Origin: Lantana camara
Lineage: Eukaryota > Streptophyta > Magnoliopsida > Lamiales > Verbenaceae
Length of the DNA stretch: 64,000 nt
Assembly: GCA_037501455.1 (NCBI GenBank)
Contig: CM074858.1
Span: 91,796,501-91,860,500 of the forward strand
Direction of reading: 5' to 3'
Shown here: positions 32,240 through 43,210 of the stretch, in pieces
Numbering within the stretch: the stretch's first letter is position 1
Layout: every line of letters starts with the position of its first letter
Made by a program: the position numbers and the translations under genes
Notes under the pieces: model-generated
The model's database searches: none
What the model was told of the DNA's origin: nothing
What the model saw: only the letters and a program-made list of their open reading frames with translations

Positions 32240-34588
32240 ACCTCGTTAATCGTGTTTCTGATTCGTCTCAATTATTCTGAATTTGGTAGAAATTCTTAGG
32301 CTTGATGCGATTGAGTATTTGTAATTGTTTTAGAAAGCCTGAATTACGAAACTGTAATTTTTCCTGAAAGTTTCTGAAAATTGGTTTTTGCAAAATTTAA
32401 TTTTTGAAAACTATTTTAGATTTGAAACTGTATAAACTGTTTTTGGATTTCTTGGATTGGTTTTGCTTTTGAACGAAAACACGAAACGAAAATACGGAAT
32501 ACGATGAACACGCGAAACCCCGCACGCGAAGGAGTCGCGCGGGCGGGCTTCGCGCAGCACCGCCCGCCTGTCCTAGGCGCGCGCAGGCCGTGCGCCTACT
32601 CCCTCCCGCAACCGCGCGGGAGGTGTTCCGGGAGCGCCTAGGCGCCCCGCCCAGGACTGCCGACGCCGTCCCGCCCAGGCTGGGCAACGATCCCGCAAGG
32701 CGTGCGGGATCAGTCGCCCAGCCCGCCCGCACACGCCCGGAAGGGACACGCCCAGCAGGCGCGCAAGCATGCGCGCACAGTGCGCGCACTAGCGCGGCCT
32801 TGGCCGCGCGCGCGCGCACGCGCTTGCAACCGGAGTGACCCTTTTTCGCTTACGGGCCCCGTTTTCGTGATCCGACTTTTTCGTGTTTCGTGCAATCCAG
32901 TCCCAATTTTATTTTAATTTTAAAAATTTTATTTTTGAATATTTATTTTTAATTTTTGAATAAAACTTAAAATTGGGATTTTTGAGAAATTGAAACGGTT
33001 TATATTTTGGGAAAATACAATCTTTGGTAAAATTATTAATTTTCAGAAATTAATTGGAATTTTATTTGTTTTGGTAATTTGGGATTTATTGAAAACTTTT
33101 ATAAATAAGACTCGCATCAAGTCGTGTTTTAAGTCATTAGGACTTGAAACGAGAATTTTAATTTATTGGCTAAATTTAAATTCTCGCTAAAGCATGTTAG
33201 GTGATCATGGGTTTAGATCTATGTATGGTTTTAATTTATGCACATGGATGGTTTAAATTGGGGTTGGAGCCCTATAGTTGCGTTTTTCAATTGAGGTTGG
33301 AGCCTCACTTATGTGCGTACTGTTATGTGATTTATTATGTGGCTTTCCATATTACTATTTTTGAGGCCGGGGTATGCCCCGTGTAATTGTCTAAGGCCAA
33401 TATGAAGATTGAGCCTTATTACTTTATGTCTTTTTCTTTTTATTGTAATTTGAGAGTAGAGATAGGTGGTGAGGTTTTATTTTCATTTTGGAGACAATGC
33501 ACCCATGGAGTAAGATGGACCACATTCAAGTAACAAGGAGGCCATAAGTGAAGACCCCTCAAAATGTTAGGGAGGGGAATCTCAATTGTTAAATGTAATA
33601 GAGATAGGGCTCGTATTTTGTTACCGCTTTCCCTTATGTGATTTAAACTGTTTATGTGGCATGTATGTTAGAACTTGTGATTGTGGAGTGGCTCCCACAT
33701 ATCACGCATAAGATAGGTAGAACCCATGATCATTACATGTTAGTATCATGCTAGGACATGTTATCTGTTTATGTGCTTGTTTGAAATGCATTTAAGTTGT
33801 ACTTGCATTAATCAAGACTAATTAAATTGGATAACATATATGTTGGTGAGGTCGAACCGAACAACTCTTCGGTTGATTCGAAAATTCCCATTAAATATTA
33901 AGCTCATTTCGAATAATAGGTATTTAATTCGAGATGCAAATTTTGAATTAAATTCCTAGCATTCCATCAATATGTTTTAAATTTAGTAAGTAAAGCTAGT
34001 TATTGTCCGCGAGTCGTGGGATAGCTAGTGGAGCTTATTAGTTCTTAGTTACCTAATTGATCATTTTAAATGATCAATATTTCGTGGTTAATTTTGGCAA
34101 GGGCGATGTCCGCGAGTCGTGGGTCGTTCGAACTAAGTTTTGATCATGATCTTATGATTGATGGGTCTAGCTTAACGCCTAAGTAAATATGGATGTCGCA
34201 CGAGTCGTGGGTCCATATTGAAATATGGGTGATGCAAAAACAATTACTAAGAGTTCTAAAGGTGTTAGAATTGGTAAGTTGTACCTACCTAGGATTTTAC
34301 TTAGAATGTCCGCGAGTCGTGGGTTCGAGGTAAAATGCTTAGGATCTTAGTACCCGCTGGGAAACGTGTTCCTCTTAGATCTTTGGGAATTATAGATCTT
34401 TGAAAAACAGTGGGAGCTACATTAGATTAAAGACCTTATCTTTTGTATATCGTTATAATTCAGCATGCCCACATTTTCTCTGCTTAGCATTTAGGTTGTA
34501 GTTCTGTGATTCTCTACAATATGAAATGCAAACCCATTCGTATCCATCCTTAAGTCAAATAAGTTGACTAAGTCCTGACTAACTCTAG
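32240..34588 (+). other. Leader beta of X: GC-rich structured block and repeated motif
   Basis: This 2.3-kb untranslated leader has an extreme GC- and CpG-rich block (about 32510-32835). Strong hairpins there include CCTCCCGC/GCGGGAGG (32602-32623) and GATCCCGC/GCGGGATC (32688-32710). AT-rich sequence follows. Four copies of TGTCCGCGAGTCGTGGG or a close variant lie at 34004-34020, 34107-34123, 34194-34211 and 34307-34323. The ORFs in the GC block on both strands look incidental. Confidence 0.7.
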
Positions 34589-37500
34589 ATGGCTTCGGAT
34601 CCTAAAATTCATTTTAGAATCCGACTAGAGAAAGGCGTTCTCTAAAGGGCGAAGTTTTCAATTGTGAAAAGTCGACCCGGGCCAAAAGAGAAGCAATCTG
34701 AGGTGAATGGATTTTTTCCAAACCACTTAAAAGCAATTGAACCACCTCATAAAAATGTTACAAGGTATAACATTATGGAATTATTCAATATTCCAAATGA
34801 GGAAACAAGTGCACACGAACAAGGTCTAAAGATCTTATTTGAAGATCTTATGGTCTCGATCATCAACTGAGAAAAGAGTTCTCAATGCACTGATTGCTTA
34901 CATTGCTTCGACTATCATTCAAACCCTTTATGCTCAACTAGAATGATGCTAATGTAGCATAGTTAATCATTTAAGTTGATAATGGTTGAGAGCATCCTTA
35001 AGAAGGAATAAAAGGTTGAGATGGTTAATTCTTCTTCTAAAACTCCCTAAGTTAAAGGCTTTAAGGCCTAAAGAAGAAGAAACCCTTAAGAGCCCAATGG
35101 AGGGGCATGTAAGGGGTATGCCCAAAAGACACTAGAGATCAAATAGGACGTTTGTTTCTATGGTAGCAAATAAGGACTTTGAAAGGGAACTGCAAAGAGT
35201 ATGAGTACTTTGAAATGTTACCTCGTTTAGTAATTCTACTAGGAATAGAATTTACTAGTCTTAAGTCAATTTTGCATAAGCCGTTGTGCAAAGACTCAAG
35301 GCACTAATGTTCTAAACATACAACGAGATAACAAAAGTAAGTGAGATGACAAAGCTTCGAATTACTTTGGAACGTTGAGATATAAAAGGATTAGCAAGTC
35401 AGACACCTTAGGATCATTCTATGAAAATGAACCTATAGTGTTGACTTCCTGTGAATCCTGTCATGAGGGAAGCGTTCCTGAATCCCGTTTATAAGAAACG
35501 TGGAACGTTCCAAAATTATAGTGGATTTCGATCCATGCTAATGAGTGTAAGATGCTTAATGTAAGCACTAGATACAATCGCCAGTTTAATCATTATGAAT
35601 GAATGTACTTGTTAAAGTACAAATTCGAAACTTATATGAAATTCTTAGAATTTCGAAAGGAGGTTAGGAACCGAAGTAGTCATAAGTTATAGGTAAATCG
35701 ATATGATCGAGATAGCCAATATCTTAGCAACTAATTCCTTAGTCATCTTAGAGATAATAGGATTATCTCTCAGTAAACTAATTCGAGAACACATTAATGT
35801 TTCCGAATGATGGAATGAAACCTAATAGGATATGGTCGATTCCATAGTAAGCTTTACTGACTTATAATCATTCTAGGAATAAACTACTAGAATATGCAGT
35901 TAGAGATTTTGAATTTAGTACCTTCCAAAATCAGTCCTTTAGTTGCACTATGCAATATGGCATACTAAATTCCCTAATTATTCTTATCCAAGAATTCAAT
36001 GGAATCCTCTTACTTGAAGAGGATAGTGGGAGATAAGCTTGAAATGAGTTCAAGTTTATGCAATGATATTGGATATCGTTTCTGCGATTCCCTTAGACAA
36101 AGGTTGTTTCTCAAGGAATGTATCTTTCTTAAGGAATCGTTCCTATAGAAGAAGAAAGGCAAGCAAGCAGACCTCAAAGAAATTTGAGGAAAAATATCCA
36201 TGCCACATATAGAAGAAACGAGCCCATCTGATAAAACTTAGCCAAATTTTAGAGTATGTACACGTGTGAAACCCTTCTCTTAAGATGCGTTTAGAACGTT
36301 TTCCTAGATAGCCAAGGAATTACTTGAAGAGGAGACACTGTCAGATTTGGAATCTGAGTAGTGTAAGCAAGCCTTGAAATCCAATATGGATTCCATATAC
36401 TTAAACCAAGTTTTGACCTTGGTTGATCCACCTGATAGGATCAAGCTCCTAGAGCTTCGAGTAAATGGAAAACATTACAACCTTCTTGACGGTTGAAATG
36501 CAAAAGTCCATTTGGGTTGTGTTTACCATATCCTCATATTCTGACTATGAGATATGATAAATGAATATGAGAACTATCTTGTTCAATATGAGATTGAAAG
36601 AGATTGAAATAAGGTATTTCTATAAATCTCATATTCAGTGGGAGTATGCATAAGGTATGCAAATCCCCAAAGTCAATCTGTGGATTGATAAAGGCTTCTA
36701 GGAGTTAGACAATTCGATTCCACAGTCAAATCGTTTGACACAGATAGAAGTCGAATAAGTCTCAGAGTGTACATATGAAAGTTAGTGATGTAAGAGTCAA
36801 TTTTGGTTCTTTAGAAGATGACATCCTTCTCATTGGGAATGTCAAGGATGATGTGAAAGTTACCAATTCTTGTTTAAGAAACAATTTGACATGAAAGATC
36901 TTGGTGATTATCCTATATTCTCGACATTCAGATCTATGGAAGATAGATCTAAGAGAATAAAAGGATTATCACAAAATGAGTACATAACCACGGTACTAAA
37001 AGGAGTTTAGTATGGACAATGGAACATCTCTTTTGAAGAGTATGTGTCCTAAGATAACTTTGAGAAAGTTAGAATGTCCAAAATCCCTTTAAGTGAAAGG
37101 GTGCATAATGTATGAAAAGTTATGTACTAAATTAGATATGGCGCAACACTAAGCGTAGTAGGCCGAATCTAATATGACCTCAGAGAAGGTCATTAGATCT
37201 CTGTAAAGGATGTCCTCAGAGTACTTGAGAAGAAATGAGGATATGTATTAGTTTACAGAGCCCAAAAGATCTTATTGTTAGAAGGATATTTGATGTAACC
37301 GTTCATCAAACATAGATGATTATGAAATCATTGAAAGGATACAACTTCTACCAGAATGGTAATGCAATGTGTTGGAAAGGGGTTCCAAGGACGGACATTG
37401 CAAAACTCAACTATCGTAGTTGAGAACTTAGTCGTAATATATAATACTAAGTTAAGTGTTTGGGTAAGAAACTCCATCTAACTTGTTAGATGAAGTTCCT

Positions 37501-37760
37501 AGCATGAAAACAACTCCTTGATCATATTGTATGATAAAAAGGATGGTTGCTCAAGTAAGAGAACCAAGACCTCACCAAGAGACTGAACACGTGATTACGA
37601 ATCACTTTATAAGGAAAAGGTGTTTCCTAAGAGATGTGTAAACAAGAGGGTCACATCAGCAGAGAATATAGCAGATCCACTTTGGAAACGCCCAAAGTCA
37701 ATAGGGTCTCTAAGTGCATCTTGAGAAGATGGGACTTAGAGTACCTAAATGGCTTTTACG
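34589..37760 (+). pseudogene. Fossil gag-pol of Ty1/copia element X
   Basis: The likely gag ATG is at 34589, and the frame stops after 18 codons. Recognisable pieces in order are: a decayed zinc-knuckle end near 35151-35215; integrase-like YLSN then SHLRDNRIISQ near 35714-35775; the integrase-end region near 35815-35935; RT with KSICGLIKASRS near 36660-36710 and LEDDILLIGN at 36811-36840 (the YVDD-type motif with Tyr-Val altered); and RNase H with VREPRPHQETEHV and NHFIRK near 37555-37620, then ENIADPL near 37660. The order gag-IN-RT-RNase H is that of Ty1/copia. Many stops and frame changes make it non-functional. Confidence 0.8.
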
Positions 37761-37774
37761 GGCAAGTGGGAGAT
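37761..37774 (+). promoter_or_regulatory. Polypurine tract of X
   Basis: GGCAAGTGGGAGAT directly precedes the LTR start TGTTAGG. AAGTGGGAGATTGTTAGG-like junctions are typical of plant copia elements. Confidence 0.85.
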
Positions 37775-40041
37775 TGTTAGGAATAGTGCCCTAGAAAGCC
37801 GATTCGACGTAATCTGCTTTGGGACTTTTCTTGTATCACAGACAATCTTTGAATAATATACGATTGATCATAGGCAAACACTTCTTTATATGCCAATACG
37901 TGTTTTGAGTGTTTCCATTATGTGTGCATGTATGAGAACTCCCCTAATCCTGATGACTTTAGGACTATACCATTTAGGTGAAATGGTTCATGAAACGAGC
38001 CCTATATCACATAAGTCATGATTAGTAAAATACTCCAAGCCGATGAGTCCTACAGACAGTGGGAGTGTCAACCTGACTCCTCTAAGGCTTGCTTGTGGGA
38101 TCACGCCCTTAAGAAGGACCACCTTGTTTCATGGAGGTGCAAAGTGTATAGTTGATGCGTGCGTGATACATGAGGGTGCTTACTTTAATAAGTAAGTTCA
38201 CTGAGGTGCCCCGTGTGAGAACATTCCTAAATGGGAAAGGAAGTTTCTATTTCAGGAAATGGAAACTTCCAGATTAGGAAATATCTCACGAGTCATTGAT
38301 GTGATTAATTGATCCTTAGACTTGAGGTTCCTTGTCACTTTATGAATTAACTCTATAGTCTTTGGTATAAGCTTTAAAGGGTGTCGCCTTAGACAACTGA
38401 TTCAAGGCTTATGCTGGGGCTGCACAAGTGATTCATGAAAGTGAATGAGAATCAAGAAAGGACCTACACTTGCATATACAAGGTGATCTCTTATTGTGTA
38501 AGTCATTCATATGACATATGGAGTCCTTGGCCAAGGCAGTAGATCAAGACATCAAGAAAAGGGTTTCTTGGATTGAGATCAAATGGATATGAAATGCACT
38601 TAGCTTTAAGACCGGATTATTAGGGTTCTGATTATTCCCTTGCCCTAGATCTTGGTTGAGAGATAGTAAGTAGGAGGATTGTATCTCACATGAATCAATG
38701 ACTTAAAGGTTCTGTCGAATCCGAATATTCCAATTCAGCTAGGGGTTAAACACCTGTTGCTAGACTATGGTCGTTTAATCTGTGGACTGATTAATTAATT
38801 AGTGAATTAATTAATTAGGGTCACTGCTAATTGAATTGAGAACCTAGAGGGTCACACACAACAACTTGGTTACATGAGTTGAGGCTTTAAAATGATTAAA
38901 CGAGTTAATCAAGCCTAGAGGGTTCCACACGTGTGAAACCACACGTGTGGGTCACGTGACTGGACACGTGTCATTGTGACACGTGTGCCACACGTGATTG
39001 TTTAATAATATATTAAATAATTAATTTGTTAATTATTTAATAGACTTTAGTTTAATTTTGAATTAAAAAGAAAGTCTTATTTTCTCCAAAATAATCTAGT
39101 TAATTAATTATGAATTAATTAATTAGATAAAATAAGTTATTTATTTTAAATAAATAAAGTATAAAATTATCCAAAAATAGTTTGGATATTTTTAGCTCTC
39201 TTAAAAGTTGACTTGAATTAGAATTCAAAGTCAAAGTTGGAAAATACTTGATGATCAAGTAATAGGAGAGAGGGACCAAAATCCTAGCCCATATAGGTCT
39301 AGGAATTTTGGCACCCCCCTCCCTATAAATAGGGGAGCTCGAGCTCCTTATGGAGCTAATTGACAATTCTTTGTTCATGTGTTGAACACCATCCTTTCTC
39401 CAAGATAAACGAAACCCTAGGTTAAGCCTAAACACTAACTAGAGAACTAGCATCCTTACTAGTTAGATTGTAGCCAAGTTGGTGGACTATCTCTAGAGAC
39501 TTCAAGTTAGAAGTTTTGAAGATTCGAGCTTTACCAAAAGTGGGGATTAAGCAAAACGATCAGAAGGGATGATGAAACGATTCTGAACCCAACAGAAAAC
39601 GAGTGAAAAAATCGAACCAAAGAAGATGGCGAAAACCGTTCGTCCATATCCTGAAAGATGAGTTTTTTCACGAGGGTTTTGTGACTGGCAGTTTTCTACT
39701 TTCGCAAAACTGGTTTTCGAAGGGAGTTTCAATCCTGTTTTTCTCGTTTCATGTTTCTTTCTTTATGTTATATTGTTAAGAACATCTCTAACATGAATTG
39801 AATCTAGGTTGGTGTGGATTGCTATCCCGACAATGGATTCTGAAGTAGAAAGAGACTTTCGAGGGACGGGTTGTCAAGCCGCGAGAAGAGCGTTCTTGGG
39901 TGGCTTGAAACGCTTCAAGAAAGAATAAAAGAAAAGTAAGTTTTCTATCTCTACGAATTTGGTTACACGATTGCGAGTCCAAGATCCTTTTGTTGGAAAA
40001 AATTTTAAATTCCGCTGCTTTCTGATTCGTGTTTTCCAACA
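37775..40041 (+). repeat. C3: X 3' LTR, 2267 bp, TSD GGCCG on the right
   Basis: It is almost identical to C2 at a fixed offset of 9088 bp. It ends TTTTCCAACA and is followed by GGCCG (40042-40046), matching 28682-28686. ACGTG cluster 38929-38996 and TATAAATA 39324-39331. A 12-bp micro-inversion relative to C2 is at 39080-39091. Confidence 0.88.
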
Positions 40042-41770
40042 GGCCGCACGGCACCGCCGTGGGAACTGGCCACCATAAGCCACCGTGTGGGGCATAGCAC
40101 ATAATTTGTTTGCATATGGGGCAGCCTATTGCTACCCCGCCTTGCTGGCCATCCCACCACCCTTCTCGGCAACGCCCGCCCGGGACCCGCAGGCCAGCCA
40201 GCGAGGCACGCGTGCGCAGCTTTGCTATACGCTGCGCGTGCTACCTTGCACACAAGCTACGCGATGCAGCGCAGGCTATCCTCTAGCTTTGCCTGGGAGC
40301 TGCCAGACACTCCCGCATGCCTGCGCGGACTGTGTACGCGGAGCTGCACGGCAGACGCACGCCTTGTGCGCGCCTCGCGCGGGTGTTCGTTTGGGCTCTA
40401 TTTTCCTTTTAGTTTCAGTTTTGTAAAATCCCAAATTTTAAAATATGATTTTATTATAAAATTATTTATTTTTGAAATAAATATTAAATTGGGATTTTAT
40501 ATATTAAAATTGCGTTTATTTTTGGAGAAAATAAAATATCACTTTGAATGATATTTTGACAAAAAATTAATTTTTGAAATTAATTGAGTTTTGTCATGAT
40601 CCGAATTCGAATTTTGAATGAATTCTTGAATAGTGAATTATATTCAAATTACTTAAGTTATTGGAACTTGAAGTCAAGGGAATTTTAAATTTAATCGGCA
40701 AATTTAAATTTCAAGCGGATTATGCTAGTTTAGGTGATTATGGGCTAGTCTTATGAATGTTTTAATTTATGCACATGGATGATTTCAATTGGGGCCGAAG
40801 CCCCATATTCATGTTATTTTAATTGGAGCTGGAGCCCTACTTATGTGCGCGCTTTGCTTGATTTATTATGTGGCTTTCATTATTATTGTTTTTGGACCGG
40901 GGTATGCCCCGTGTATTTGTCTATGGTCAATATATCGATCGAGCCATATTAAATTATGTAAAGAGAGGAGAACTTAGGAACTGAGATTTTTCTTTTCATT
41001 TTGGAGACAAGATGAATCTACAAATCGCGGAGAAAGGCGCCATAATTGAAGACCCCTCAAAATGTTAGGGAGGGTTGTTTCTATTAATGTAATAGAATAG
41101 GGTTTTCCATTAAATTCTACACCCTTATGTGAAATATTTGTTTATGCGGCATGTATGTTAGAACTAGAAATTATGGAGTAGCTCCCATAATTGCACATAA
41201 GATAGGATATCCATGATCATCTCATATTAGTATCACGCTAGGACATGTTATCTGCTAATTACTTCTGTGATGCATTTTATGAGAAACTGTATTAATCAAG
41301 ACAATTAAAAATGGATAACTGTACATGTTGGTGAGGTCAAAAACCAGACAACTCTCTGGTTAATTCAAAAATCCCTAATTAAAATAATGAGAAACTTTCG
41401 AATAAATAGGTATTCTATTACGGTAATAAAATTCCTAGCATTCCATCAATAAGATTTAAGAGTTAGTAGGTAAGCTAATTATGTCTCACGAGTCACGGGA
41501 TAATTAGTACAGCCTATTAAATCATAGTTTCTTGACTAGTCACCTTAGGTGATTGATATTTCTTGATCACTTTGGAATGGGTGATGTCTCACAAGTCATG
41601 GGTCGTTTCGGACTAAGTTTGATTGAGATCTTATGATTGTGGGTTCTACTCAACAGTGAAGTAGATATGGATATCTCACGAGTTGTGGTTCCACGATTGA
41701 AAGATCAATGATGCAAAAACATTACTAGGAATTCCATGAAGATGAATTGGCATGCAATTGGGTACCTACT
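40042..41770 (+). other. Leader of copia Y, second part (alpha' and beyond)
   Basis: Up to 40983 it duplicates 30954-31895. Beyond that it holds leader sequence similar in outline to 33460-34250 of X, with TGTCTCACGAGTCACGGG-type motifs at about 41482, 41585 and 41672. It is cut at 41771 by LTR G. No coding sequence seen. Confidence 0.75.
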
Positions 41771-42376
41771 TGTAGCACCCCGGAGCGGAGGGCACCACAT
41801 TCCCCGCTCCAAAGCCCGACACGTGTAATGAAATGGGAACTCCGTACTCGTACCAAGCCATGGCGAATGGGTGACAAACAAAATACACACCCTAGCTAGG
41901 CGGTCTAGACCCTAATACAGAGCGCGCAATAAACATATTTCATGGAAGCGATAAATTTTAAATCATAACATGCTAACAATTATCATATCTAGTCCATTAT
42001 ACATAACTTATACAAATTAGATTCAAGACAAGTATACAAAATTTTTTTTCCCAGGCTAGCGTCTAAATATCAAATTTATACATATTCCAAAATTAACAAA
42101 ATGCATAAAATAAATGAAATACAATGCATGTGACTTGAGCTTTCCTTAAATAACGACACAAGGACAACCGCCTAGCTCGAACCTCCAAAAGCACCTACAA
42201 CTTAAACGAAAAAGGGAAAAAGATAAACGAAAGCGAGGGTCACTCCTAAACACTAGTGAGGGGCTAACATACACACCCATATATACTTATAGAGCATAGC
42301 ACTTATCAAATTCGAAAAGATCCATGAATTGGAGATGGTTTTTGCAAGCTAAAACATTTCCCATGATAATAGATAT
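41771..42376 (-). repeat. G: fragment of a J-family LTR, minus strand
   Basis: TGTAGCACCCCGGAGCGGAG is the reverse complement of J's 3' end with small changes, and similarity continues to about 42370 (J 15430-16021). It is cut by the insertion of F at 42377. The other end was not found. Confidence 0.8.
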
Positions 42377-43210
42377 TGTTAGCGAGCATTATTCTCTAAT
42401 ATTTGTATGTTTAGTGGTTGCATTCTGGTGCTTAATGTTGATATAAATTGGTGTCGTGATGTATTTTCAAGTTTTTATTGTAGCTGGGCTATTTTTTGAA
42501 TTTTTGACCAAATAAATAAGAATCTGGATTGAGTTGTGCAATTAAGTTGTTGCTGGGCCCACGCGTGATGGAAATAAATGGGAGAGACCCAATTCAAAGA
42601 TGCTTGGTGTGTAGCTGACTTATTTTGCAGCTTAGGAACATGAGGAATTTGGGATTAATGGATTTTTATAAGCATGCACGTTATATTTGGAAGGGTAATA
42701 TGTTTGGAATTGAAGATGGGCTTATCACTAATTGGGCCTGCTATTGAAGAATTAGAATTGTTGAATAAGCCCACTCTTGGAAACTTGGGCAGCAAGTGGC
42801 GAGGATTTGAGTCCTCTTTGATTTAGGATTAGCTTGGAAAATTGGCATGCTATATATTCACGTGGCCTGGAGGAAGATTGCATCTATCATCTATAGAATT
42901 TTCATACCATTATCTGCACACGCAGCAGCAGACGAGAGCTGGGGGTTTGGAAGCAGTGCCTTGAGGGCTTCTGAGACCATTCAATTCTTCACTTTATTTT
43001 AATTAGTTTATACTTTTGAATTATTTTATGTATTTTGACATGATTTTCATGAATAGCTAATTTCTTTAGTACTTAGCTAGGAATTCATAATTTAGTTTTT
43101 GACATCGTGAGACCTAATTGGTTTTTATAATTCAATTTTATTTCAAGTATTTATTAATTCTCTGAGTGTCGTGTTTATTGTGATTTGTTTGATTAGTGAT
43201 AGTGCACGAT

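Noticed and set aside
32397..32819. 140-codon minus-strand frame in leader beta
   Set aside because: Same cause: GC-rich composition and Ala/Arg-rich product with no pattern. It is antisense to the element transcript.
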